Shown here: positions 6,775 through 13,277 of the stretch, piece by piece | Position numbering within the stretch: the stretch's first letter is position 1 | Layout: each line of letters begins with the position of its first letter | Assembly (NCBI GenBank): GCA_964637705.1 | Contig: CAZWVM010000097.1 | Location: 1-13,278 of the forward strand | From: CAZWVM01 sp964637705 | GTDB taxonomy: Bacteria; UBA8481 | DNA length: 13,278 nucleotides | Reading direction: 5' to 3' | Made by a program: the position numbers and the translations under genes | The notes under the pieces: generated by a model | What the model was told of the DNA's origin: nothing | Seen by the model: only the letters and a program-made list of their open reading frames with translations | Database searches by the model: none

Positions 6775-6791
6775 TGTCGCGAAACGCGACA
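6775..6791. promoter_or_regulatory. Perfect palindrome, candidate operator between paaK and iorA
   Basis: TGTCGCG-AAA-CGCGACA is a perfect 7-bp dyad with a 3-bp centre. It lies 17-33 nt upstream of the paaK start, between paaK and the divergent iorA. Length and symmetry suit a dimeric repressor. No regulator gene is present in the window. As RNA it would also form a short hairpin just ahead of the paaK ribosome binding site, so a role in the leader is equally possible. Confidence 0.5.
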
Positions 6792-6843
6792 ACGCGTCGG
6801 GGGGCGGCACGAGGGGAAAATGCGCTTCGCCGCGTCCCGGCGC

Positions 6844-6873
6844 TTCATTTCCGGGCTCATCATATGGTAAGAT
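6844..6873 (+). promoter_or_regulatory. Weak candidate promoter of iorAB
   Basis: TTCATT (6844-6849) and TAAGAT (6868-6873, 4/6) are 18 nt apart and precede the preferred GTG start of iorA at 6888. They lie in the only AT-richer stretch of the divergent gap. No other paired boxes were found for iorAB; this is tentative. Confidence 0.25.
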
Positions 6874-6887
6874 GGCGGACCGGAAAA

Positions 6888-8450
6888 GTGACAGAACGAG
6901 TCAAAAAAGTCCTGATGGGAAACGAGGCGATCGCGCGGGGCGCGTGGGAGGCCGGGTGCCGCGTCGCGGCCGCCTACCCCGGCACACCCTCGACCGAGAT
7001 CCTCGAGACCGTGGCGCGGCAATACCGCGAGATCCGCTCCCAGTGGTCGCCCAACGAGAAGGTCGCGCTCGAGGTCGCGGCCGGGGCTTCGCTCGCCGGC
7101 GCCCGCTCCTTCGCCGCCATGAAGCACGTCGGCCTGAACGTCGCCGCCGATCCCCTCTTCACCTTCTCCTACACGGGCGTACGCGGCGGCTGCGTCATCG
7201 TGACCGCCGACGACCCCGGCATCTGGTCGTCCCAGAACGAGCAGGACAGCCGCCACTTCGCCCGCGCCGCCAAGATCCCGATGTTGGAGCCGGCCGACGC
7301 GGCCGAGGCCCATGCCTTCACGAAGGCCGGGTTCGAGTTCTCCGAGCGCTTCGACCGTCCCGTTCTCCTGCGCAGCACCACGCGCGTCTCCCATTCGCGC
7401 GGCATCGTGGAGATCGGTCCGAGGACCGAGGTGCCTCTTGTCCCCTATGTCCGCGATGCGCGCAAGAACGTCATGCTCCCTGCGCATGCGCGCGCCCGGC
7501 ACGAGGTCGTCGAGCGGGTGACGAGCGAGATCCGCGCGTATGCCGAGGATTGTCCGTTCAACCGCGTCGAGATGAGGGACCGGTCCGTCGGAATCGTCAC
7601 GGCCGGCGTCGCCTACCGGCACGTACGGGAGGCCTGCCCCGACGCCTCCGTTCTCAAGATCGGCCTCGCCTGGCCCCTCCCCGCGAGGCTCTTCCTCGAT
7701 TTCGCCGCCGCCGTCGAGAAGCTCTACGTCGTCGAGGAACTGGATCCGTTCATGGAGGAGCATCTCCGGGCGCTCGGCATCGCGGTCACCGGGAAGGACC
7801 TCCTGCCCCTGACCGGCGAACTGCGCCCCGAGATTCTCGAGGAGCTCCTGAACGGCCGAAAGGCCGTGCCCGGCCCCGCCTACGGCGGCGCCCTTCCGGG
7901 CCGCCCCCCCATGCTCTGCCGCGGATGCTCGCATGGCTACGTCTTCGCCGTGCTCAAGAAACTCGATCTCACCGTCATCGGCGACATCGGCTGCTACACG
8001 CTCGGCACGCTTCCGCCCTACCAGGCGATGCACGCGCAGATCTGCATGGGCGCCAGCGTCTCGATGCACCTCGGCTTCGAGAAGGCGCTCGGTCGCGGCT
8101 ACGCGGAGAAGAGCGTGGCCGTGATCGGCGACTCGACCTTCATTCACTCCGGCATCACGCCGCTCATCGACATGGTCTACAACCGCACCACCGGCGTCGT
8201 CATCATCCTCGACAACTCGACCACCGCCATGACCGGGCACCAGGACCATCCCGGAACGGGCGAGACGCTGGAGGAGGAGCCGACGTTTTCGCTCGACCTG
8301 GAGGCGGTCTGCCGGGCGGCGGGCGTGAAACGCGTCGTCGTCGCGGATCCATACCGGCAGGACGATTTCGAGGCGATCCTGCGCGGGGAACTGGCCGCGC
8401 CGGAGACGTCTGTGATCATCGCGAGGAGGCCGTGCATCCTGTGCAAGTGA
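6888..8450 (+). CDS. iorA: Indolepyruvate ferredoxin oxidoreductase alpha subunit, lacking the C-terminal ferredoxin-like domain
   Basis: With GTG 6888 as start the protein has 520 residues (MTERVKKVLMGNEAIARGA). ATG 6864 or ATG 6915 are possible alternatives, and none has a good Shine-Dalgarno sequence. The N-terminal pyrimidine-binding part includes AAYPGTPSTEI (28-38) and the E57-containing NEKVALE segment. The thiamine diphosphate-binding part includes MLCRGCSHG (342-350), GDIGCYTLG, GDS (414-416) with N432, and NSTTAMTGHQDHPG (443-456). These mark the IorA subunit that oxidatively decarboxylates arylpyruvates to arylacetyl-CoA with ferredoxin as electron acceptor. Usual IorA proteins are about 590-650 residues and end with an eight-cysteine two-[4Fe-4S] domain; this one stops at RRPCILCK. 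iorB starts inside the stop codon region (4-nt overlap), so no missing exon-like frame follows. The gene is the first of iorAB and divergent from paaK. Confidence 0.9.
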   Translation: MTERVKKVLMGNEAIARGAWEAGCRVAAAYPGTPSTEILETVARQYREIRSQWSPNEKVALEVAAGASLAGARSFAAMKHVGLNVAADPLFTFSYTGVRGGCVIVTADDPGIWSSQNEQDSRHFARAAKIPMLEPADAAEAHAFTKAGFEFSERFDRPVLLRSTTRVSHSRGIVEIGPRTEVPLVPYVRDARKNVMLPAHARARHEVVERVTSEIRAYAEDCPFNRVEMRDRSVGIVTAGVAYRHVREACPDASVLKIGLAWPLPARLFLDFAAAVEKLYVVEELDPFMEEHLRALGIAVTGKDLLPLTGELRPEILEELLNGRKAVPGPAYGGALPGRPPMLCRGCSHGYVFAVLKKLDLTVIGDIGCYTLGTLPPYQAMHAQICMGASVSMHLGFEKALGRGYAEKSVAVIGDSTFIHSGITPLIDMVYNRTTGVVIILDNSTTAMTGHQDHPGTGETLEEEPTFSLDLEAVCRAAGVKRVVVADPYRQDDFEAILRGELAAPETSVIIARRPCILCK

Positions 8451-9028
8451 CCAATGTTCTCATCGTCGGCGTGGGGGGGCAGGGCGTGATCCTCGCCTCG
8501 CGCCTTCTCTGCGAGGCCGCCCTCGAGAGCGGCCTCCAAGTCGTCGCGACGGAGACGCACGGCATGGCCCAGCGCGGGGGCAGCGTCGACTGCCATGTCC
8601 GCTTCGGGCCAGAGGTGCATTCGCCGGTCATCGCGCGCGGCCGCGCCGACACCGTGCTCGCCTTCGAACTGCTCGAGGCCGTCCGATACGCCCCCTACCT
8701 CGCGCCCGGCGGGATCCTCCTTGCCGCCGCCACGCGGATCGAGCCGGCTCCCGTGAAGGACGGGCTGGAGCCCTATCCCGCCGACCTGGCGGAATGGATC
8801 CGCGCCCGCGTGCCGGGCGGTCTCGTGCTCGATCCCGCCTCGGTCCCCGGCTACACCTCCGCGGCGCGCACCCTGAACGTCTTCATGACCGGCGCGCTCT
8901 CGACGCGGCTCGCCTTCCCGCTCGCGACCTGGGAGACGGTCCTGGAACGCCTGGTGAAGCCGCAATACCTGGCGATGAACCGGGAGGCCTTTGAACTCGG
9001 GCGAAAAGCGGCCTCGAGGGCGAACTGA
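8447..9028 (+). CDS. iorB: Indolepyruvate ferredoxin oxidoreductase beta subunit
   Basis: A 193-residue protein, the usual length for IorB. It begins with the family's MTNVLIVGVGGQG, the dinucleotide-fold glycine loop (GVGGQG, 8-13), followed by ATETHGMAQRGGSVDCHVRFG, another hallmark of the POR-gamma/IorB fold. It forms the IorAB complex with the preceding gene. The GTG at 8447 overlaps the iorA stop (GTGA, 4 nt). GTG 8441 is also possible and sits 11 nt after AGGAGG (8424-8429), adding two residues. Two alpha plus two beta subunits are usual in characterised enzymes. No ferredoxin gene follows; the next gene is an unrelated isomerase with its own promoter. Confidence 0.92.
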   Translation: MTNVLIVGVGGQGVILASRLLCEAALESGLQVVATETHGMAQRGGSVDCHVRFGPEVHSPVIARGRADTVLAFELLEAVRYAPYLAPGGILLAAATRIEPAPVKDGLEPYPADLAEWIRARVPGGLVLDPASVPGYTSAARTLNVFMTGALSTRLAFPLATWETVLERLVKPQYLAMNREAFELGRKAASRAN

Positions 9029-9035
9029 AGATTCC

Positions 9036-9071
9036 TCGCCACGCCGCCGTATCGGCGGTACAATCGTTGCA
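9036..9071 (+). promoter_or_regulatory. Promoter region of the PpiC-type gene: sigma-70-like and sigma-54-like elements overlap, with a dyad
   Basis: TCGCCA (9036-9041, 4/6) and TACAAT (9059-9064, 5/6) are 17 nt apart, a good housekeeping-type promoter. Its spacer holds a perfect dyad CCGCCG-TAT-CGGCGG (9044-9058). Overlapping it, CGGTAC-N5-TTGCA (9056-9071) has GG and GC exactly 10 bp apart as in sigma-54 promoters, though the -24 half matches only 4/6. The dyad could be an operator or the end hairpin of iorB, but lacks a T-tract. The sigma-70-like reading is the safer one. Confidence 0.5.
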
Positions 9072-9102
9072 TGATGTTCCGTAGCCCCATCGGAGGATTG
9101 AG

Positions 9103-10113
9103 ATGAAACCCGTTCGCACCGTCCTTGTCACCCTCGTCGCCCTCGGTCTCGCCTCGACGCTCGCTCTCCAGCCGGCGTCGTCGCAGGCGCGCTCCTCGCG
9201 CACGGCCTCCCCGGCCCCCGCTCCCTCGCGGGTCGTCCTGGAGGTCAACGGCATCAAGACCACGGCGGCGGAGTTCGGCGCGCAGCTCGAGCGGGAGTGG
9301 AACGACTTCCGTGCCCAGAACCAGGTGAATCTCGAGGAGAATTCCCCGCGCCTGCAGGACCTGAAGCGCCGCCTGGCCCTGCGCCTCGTGGAGAAGATGA
9401 TCGAGCGCCACGTCTTCCTCAGCGCCGCGCGGAGGGCCAATATCCGGGTTTCGGCCGACTCGGTCCAGTCCGAGTGGAGCCAGCTCGTCGCGAACTATCC
9501 GACCGAGGCCGATTTCGACAGCGCGCTGGCCCGCGTCGGCCGGTCGCGCGCCGAGTTGAAGGCGCGGCTGCAGGAGGAGCTTCAGATCCGCGAATTCATG
9601 CGCCGCAACGTCGAGGACCCGGTGGTGACGGAGACCGAGGCTCGGGAATTCTACACGGCGAACCGCCAGCGCTTCGCCCAGCCGGAGATGGTCCACGCCA
9701 GCCACATCCTCGTCCCCGACGACACGGCGGCCCAGACCAGGCTCCGCGAGATCCGCTCCCGGCTCGACCGCGGCGAGAGCTTCGCGGTGCTGGCTTCCCA
9801 GTATTCGATCTGCCCCTCGAAGATGAACGGCGGCGATCTCGGGATGTTCGGCCGCGGGCAGATGGTTCCGGCCTTCGAGCAGGTCGCCTTCTCGCAGCCG
9901 CTCGGCCGCGTTTCCGACCCCGTCAAGACCGAGTTCGGGTGGCACCTCATCCTCGTCGAGGAGCGCCAGAACTCGCGCACGCCGGATTTCGGCGAGGTGC
10001 GTCCGAGGATCGAGCAGGCCATCATGGACCGCAAGAGCGAGGAGGAGCTCCAGTCGCTCGGCATGCGCCTTCGGCTCCAGTCCACCGTCAAGGTGACGGG
10101 GCCGCTCCTCTAG
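9103..10113 (+). CDS. Exported SurA/PpiC-type peptidyl-prolyl cis-trans isomerase
   Basis: A 336-residue protein with GGAGG 6 nt before ATG 9103. Residues 1-29 form a signal peptide (VLVTLVALGLASTLALQPASSQA), followed by an Ala/Pro/Ser-rich linker to about 42. Residues 44-185 are a helical SurA-N-like chaperone region (VVLEVNGIKTTAAEF and following helices). Residues about 195-290 are a parvulin domain: HASHILV (198-204), FAVLASQYS, GGDLGMFGRGQMVPAFEQVAF (243-263) and TEFGWHLILVEER (276-288). The role is folding of exported or outer-membrane proteins in the periplasm. Only one parvulin domain is present, unlike E. coli SurA with two. The TAG stop lies within a CTAG shared with the stop of the convergent RlmN-like gene, a 4-nt tail-to-tail overlap. 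Confidence 0.9.
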   Translation: MKPVRTVLVTLVALGLASTLALQPASSQARSSRTASPAPAPSRVVLEVNGIKTTAAEFGAQLEREWNDFRAQNQVNLEENSPRLQDLKRRLALRLVEKMIERHVFLSAARRANIRVSADSVQSEWSQLVANYPTEADFDSALARVGRSRAELKARLQEELQIREFMRRNVEDPVVTETEAREFYTANRQRFAQPEMVHASHILVPDDTAAQTRLREIRSRLDRGESFAVLASQYSICPSKMNGGDLGMFGRGQMVPAFEQVAFSQPLGRVSDPVKTEFGWHLILVEERQNSRTPDFGEVRPRIEQAIMDRKSEEELQSLGMRLRLQSTVKVTGPLL

Positions 10114-11168
10114 ATCGCTTCGAGGGGAACTCCGCCGCGGGCGGAGGAGACGAGTTGGCCGCAGGCCGCCGAGATGTCCGACCCGCCCGAGTAGCGCCGG
10201 ACGAATCCGATGCCGTTCGACTCGAGCGCGTCCAGGAAGCGGCCGCGTTCCTCGTCGCCCGGCGGGCGGTGCGCCCCCGAGGGATCGTTCACGTCGATGA
10301 GGGAGACTCGAATGCGGCGGCCGGGGAAGAGCCCCTGGAGTCGCCCGGCCTCCTCGGGCGAGGTGTTGACCCCCGCGACGAGCACCCACGCGATCGTGAC
10401 GACCTGGTTGCGGGCCTCGCAGAGCCTCGTCACCGCGCGGCAGACCTCGTCGAGCGGGTGTGACCTCGTCACCGGCATCAGCCGCTCCCGCGTCTCCGGA
10501 AAGGTCGAGCCGAGCGAGAGAAAGATCCTATACGGGTGTCGCTCCTCGCGGAACCGGTCGATCGCCGCCGGGATGCCCACCGTCGAGATCGTGAAGCGGT
10601 CGCCGCGGATCTGCCCGCCGGAGGGGTCCGAGAGGACCTGGGCGGCCCGGATCACGTTCTCGTAGTTGAGCATCGGCTCGCCCTGGCCCTGGAAGACGAC
10701 GCCTGAGACGGGCCGCTCCGTCGACTCGCGCCGCACGGTCACCACCTGCTCCACGATCTCCCACGCCTCCAGGTCCCTGCCGAATCCGAGCCGCCCGGTC
10801 TCGCAGAAGGCGCAGCCGAGCGCGCAACCGACCTGCGTCGAGACGCAGACCGACCAACGAGGCTTCTCCAGCGGGATCCGCACCGACTCGAAGAGCGCGC
10901 CGTCGGGCGCCCGGAAGAGATACTTCACGAAGGGGTCGATCGCGCTCCGGCGGCGGTCGACGATCGCCAGGCGGTCGAGGCGGGCGCGGCGCAGGATCTC
11001 GGCGGCGAGGCGGGGCGAGAGGCCGGAGACGCCGTCGAGATCGTCGCGGTTCTCCTTCACGACCCGGGAGAGGATGCGACGGGCGATCCCGGCCTCGAGG
11101 CGCAGGTCCGGCCAGAGCGTCGCGAGCGAGAGAGCGGTCTCGCCGCGCAGGTGCGGACGGTTCGTCAA
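10110..11168 (-). CDS. RlmN/Cfr-family radical SAM RNA methyltransferase
   Basis: A 352-residue protein. The radical SAM cluster motif is C115-x3-C119-x2-C122 (GCALGCAFCETG). The two extra cysteines of the RlmN mechanism are also present at family spacing: C108 (SVCVSTQ, methyl-carrying type) seven residues before the cluster, and C336 (ACGQL). FQGQGEPMLN and STVGIPAAID match the SAM-binding segments. RlmN proteins methylate C2 of adenosine in 23S rRNA and some tRNAs. Differences from typical RlmN are LSLGS where most have LHA and RRYSGGSDISAACGQL instead of RKTRGDDIDAACGQL, so a paralogue with another target is possible. The start is TTG 11168, overlapping the previous gene's stop as TTGA; no ATG or GTG fits upstream of the conserved region. 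It is the last gene of the kinase-YhcH-RlmN operon. Confidence 0.85.
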   Translation of the reverse strand: MTNRPHLRGETALSLATLWPDLRLEAGIARRILSRVVKENRDDLDGVSGLSPRLAAEILRRARLDRLAIVDRRRSAIDPFVKYLFRAPDGALFESVRIPLEKPRWSVCVSTQVGCALGCAFCETGRLGFGRDLEAWEIVEQVVTVRRESTERPVSGVVFQGQGEPMLNYENVIRAAQVLSDPSGGQIRGDRFTISTVGIPAAIDRFREERHPYRIFLSLGSTFPETRERLMPVTRSHPLDEVCRAVTRLCEARNQVVTIAWVLVAGVNTSPEEAGRLQGLFPGRRIRVSLIDVNDPSGAHRPPGDEERGRFLDALESNGIGFVRRYSGGSDISAACGQLVSSARGGVPLEAI

Positions 11169-11620
11169 GGGACGCGGACCTTCACCACGATCTTGCGGAC
11201 CTCCTCCCCGGTTCCCCTTTCACCGCCCGGCGCGTGGGCGTCGGAGGGGAAGAAGACCGCGAAGAGGCCCGGCTCGAGGAGGCAGACCCCGGGTTCGCGC
11301 GGCGGCTCGAAGAAGAGGATGTCCTTCTCCGCATGGTAGGGCTTGGCGATTTCGAGGCCCGCGGCGGGCGACCAGAGGATCCTTTCGCGACCGCGAGAGA
11401 GCAGCTGGATGTCGATGTACCGTTCGTGCGCCTCGAAGCGCAGATCCGACAGCGGCCGGGTCCGATAGTCGCTGACGCTCGCATACAGCGCGCCGCCCCG
11501 GATCTCGTGGCGGCCCGGTTCGAGCGAAGAAGCGTGGCATTCGAGGAAGGAGAAGGCTTCCGGGAAGAGCGGGTGGAGTGCGCCGAGGCGGCGGCTCCCG
11601 TCGAGGGCGTCGAGGATCAT
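11165..11620 (-). CDS. YhcH/YjgK/YiaL-family (DUF386) protein
   Basis: A 151-residue cupin-like protein of normal family length. The segment FEAHERYIDIQLL (62-74) supplies the conserved E63, H65 and D70, and PSDAHAPG (125-132) supplies H129 before a final strand VRKIVVKV. These match the metal-ligand pattern of the YhcH/YjgK/YiaL family. Members are found in sugar-acid and sialic acid operons and are suggested to act on sugars, but the reaction is not well defined. No carbohydrate genes are near, so its task here is unclear. ATG 11620 follows directly after the TAG of the kinase gene with no base between. Its TGA lies inside the TTGA that starts the RlmN-like gene, so all three are probably translated from one mRNA. 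Confidence 0.85.
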   Translation of the reverse strand: MILDALDGSRRLGALHPLFPEAFSFLECHASSLEPGRHEIRGGALYASVSDYRTRPLSDLRFEAHERYIDIQLLSRGRERILWSPAAGLEIAKPYHAEKDILFFEPPREPGVCLLEPGLFAVFFPSDAHAPGGERGTGEEVRKIVVKVRVP

Positions 11621-13174
11621 CTAGATCGGCGGCGCGGTCCCCTTGAGGGGGGAGCGGGGGAGGGAAAGCGTGAAGACCGTGCCCTGGTCCGGGGCGCTCC
11701 GGACCCGGATCTCCCCGTCGTGCGCGCGGGCGATCTTCTGGGCGATGTAGAGCCCCATGCCCATGCCGCCGTAGTGCAGCGAGGTGTGGGCCCGCTCGAA
11801 GGGCTCGAAGATGCGCTCGATCTCCTCGGAGGGAATCCCGATGCCGCGGTCGGCGATGACGAGGCGAGCCTCGCTTTCGTCGACGGCCGTCTCGATCCGG
11901 ATCGGCTTCCCGGCTCCGAATTTCAGGGCGTTGGAGAGGAGATTCTCGATGATCTGCTCGAGCCGCTCGCTGTCCCATTCGCCCATCGCGCCCCCCGAGA
12001 GTGATTCCTCGACGCGGCATCCCGCGCGCTCGATCTCGACCGCCTGTCGCGCGAGGACGTCGCGAACAAGATGGTCGAGGTCGCCGGGGCGGCGGGTCAG
12101 CTCGAAGCGCCCGGACTGGATGCGCGAGAGGACCAGGAGCCCGTTGACGAGGCGGATGAGGCGGCGCGTCTGGCGGCCGATGAGATCCAGGCCCTTCCGC
12201 CGCGTCTCCTCGTTCAGTTCCGCGCCCGCCCGCTCCATGCACTCGACCTGGATCTGGAGGGCGCCGAGCGGGGTCTTCAGGTCATGCGCCGCGATGGAGA
12301 GAAACTCGTCGCGCACCTTTATCGCGTTCTCCGCGGCCCGCCGCGCCTCCTTTTCGCTTTCGAGGAGCCGTGCCCGCTCCTCCTCGCCGAGCTTGCGCTC
12401 GTGGATGTCGATTTCGATGCCGTCCCAGACCACGTGCCCGTTCTCCAGGCGCCGCGGCGAGGAGGTGAACTGGCGCCAACGGACACCGCCGTCCGGGATC
12501 TTCACGCGGACCTCGGCCATCATGGTCTGCATGCGCGAAAAGGCCGCGCGCTCGATATCGGCGACGCGGGAGAGATCTTCCTCGAAGACCTGGCTGTAGA
12601 GGCTCATCGGGTCGCTGAGCACCTCTTCGACCTTGAGCCCGTGCATGCGTTCCACGGCGGGACTGATGTGGGTGAACCGGCGCGAGGAACCGTCGACGCC
12701 GCTGTCGATCTGGTAGACCATGCCGTCGGCGAGGTTGTCGCTCAGGGACCGGAGCCTCTCCTCCCGCTCCCTCAGTTCCGCGTAGGCGTGCTGTCGCTCC
12801 GTCACGTCCTGCGCCACGCCCTCGACCGCGACGACCTTCCCGGCCTCGTCCTTGACCGGGTATTCCGAGACCTCGAGCATCCGCGGCGTGCCGTCGCGGT
12901 GGAGGACCTCGACAAGATACGGCGGTTGCTCGGCGCCCTTGAGACTCAGTTCGGTGAAGCGCGCGACATCGCGGTTGACGGGATGATCGGTCATCCAGGT
13001 CGAGTAGTGCGTCTCGAACTCCTCGGTGGAGTATCCCAGGACTTGGGTGAGGGAGGGGCTGACGTAGGTGAAGACGCCCCGCGGATCGTGACGGTAGTAG
13101 AAGAAGCGCAGGCCGAGCCGCTCGACGAGGCGCTGGAAGAGGAGATCATCGATCGGCCGTTGCGTCGGTATCAT
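11621..13174 (-). CDS. Soluble PAS-PAS sensor histidine kinase
   Basis: A 517-residue kinase without signal peptide or membrane helices, so presumably cytosolic. Two PAS domains occupy about 15-127 (ending GVAQDVTERQ) and 140-262 (ending GIEIDIHERK), followed by a short coiled coil (263-285). The HisKA domain has the H-box DEFLSIAAHDLKTP with phospho-acceptor H297. The ATPase domain shows the N box (N411, N415 in NLLSNALKFG), G1 box DRGIGI (442-447), F box FEPFER (456-461) and G2 box GMGMG (470-474). The stimulus is unknown; no haem- or flavin-specific residues were recognised. No response regulator is encoded in the window, so it is an orphan as far as seen. It is first in an operon with a YhcH-type and an RlmN-type gene. 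Its ATG lacks a Shine-Dalgarno sequence; a TATAGT box ends 7 nt upstream. Confidence 0.9.
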   Translation of the reverse strand: MIPTQRPIDDLLFQRLVERLGLRFFYYRHDPRGVFTYVSPSLTQVLGYSTEEFETHYSTWMTDHPVNRDVARFTELSLKGAEQPPYLVEVLHRDGTPRMLEVSEYPVKDEAGKVVAVEGVAQDVTERQHAYAELREREERLRSLSDNLADGMVYQIDSGVDGSSRRFTHISPAVERMHGLKVEEVLSDPMSLYSQVFEEDLSRVADIERAAFSRMQTMMAEVRVKIPDGGVRWRQFTSSPRRLENGHVVWDGIEIDIHERKLGEEERARLLESEKEARRAAENAIKVRDEFLSIAAHDLKTPLGALQIQVECMERAGAELNEETRRKGLDLIGRQTRRLIRLVNGLLVLSRIQSGRFELTRRPGDLDHLVRDVLARQAVEIERAGCRVEESLSGGAMGEWDSERLEQIIENLLSNALKFGAGKPIRIETAVDESEARLVIADRGIGIPSEEIERIFEPFERAHTSLHYGGMGMGLYIAQKIARAHDGEIRVRSAPDQGTVFTLSLPRSPLKGTAPPI

Positions 13175-13181
13175 CGCATCG

Positions 13182-13210
13182 ACTATATGACACGGGGGGC
13201 GGGCAGGGAA
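13182..13210 (-). promoter_or_regulatory. Putative leaderless promoter of the histidine kinase operon
   Basis: On the minus strand TTCCCT (13210-13205, 3/6) and TATAGT (13187-13182, 5/6 to the -10 consensus) are 17 nt apart. Seven bases separate the -10 box from the ATG at 13174, so the transcript would begin at or next to the start codon. No purine-rich ribosome binding site precedes the ATG. Confidence 0.45.
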
Positions 13211-13244
13211 GAGGGGGCGGGGGGAAGGCTGACCCTCCCGCAGG

Positions 13245-13277
13245 TCACGCGCGCGCTTCCTGGCGCCGCTCCCCTTC
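13245..13277 (-). CDS. Possible C-terminal end of an upstream minus-strand gene
   Basis: The minus strand is open from the window edge to a TGA at 13247-13245, giving EGERRQEARA before the stop. The charged, low-complexity ending is typical of high-GC protein tails, and a gene in this orientation 70 bp ahead of the kinase would be ordinary. Ten codons cannot prove coding. The gap 13175-13244 otherwise holds only the kinase promoter and G/C-rich runs. Confidence 0.2.
   Translation of the reverse strand, partial: EGERRQEARA

Noticed and set aside
5460..8249. A 929-codon minus-strand open frame running through paaK and antisense to iorA
   Set aside because: Only the part from 6758 to 5460 is paaK. 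Upstream residues are low-complexity Arg/Gly/Asp/Glu-rich with no family features, and the plus strand there encodes recognisable IorA.
6872..8446. The plus-strand frame upstream of iorB (in-frame with iorB but out of frame with iorA)
   Set aside because: Extremely Arg/Pro-rich translation; it is the shadow of iorA. IorB homology begins at MTNVLIVG (8447).
5163..8450. A 1095-codon plus-strand open frame ending as iorA
   Set aside because: The first 575 or so codons are antisense to the ACT gene and paaK and look like high-GC shadow sequence; IorA homology begins only near 6888.
8851..10389. A 512-codon minus-strand frame opposite iorB and the PpiC gene
   Set aside because: Composition is Arg/Ala/Leu/Asp-rich shadow; the plus strand has a clear signal peptide and parvulin domain.
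13201..13244. GGGAGG/CTTCCC weak stem upstream of the kinase as a terminator
   Set aside because: One mismatch in six pairs and followed by C-rich rather than T-rich sequence, so it does not meet the form of an intrinsic terminator.
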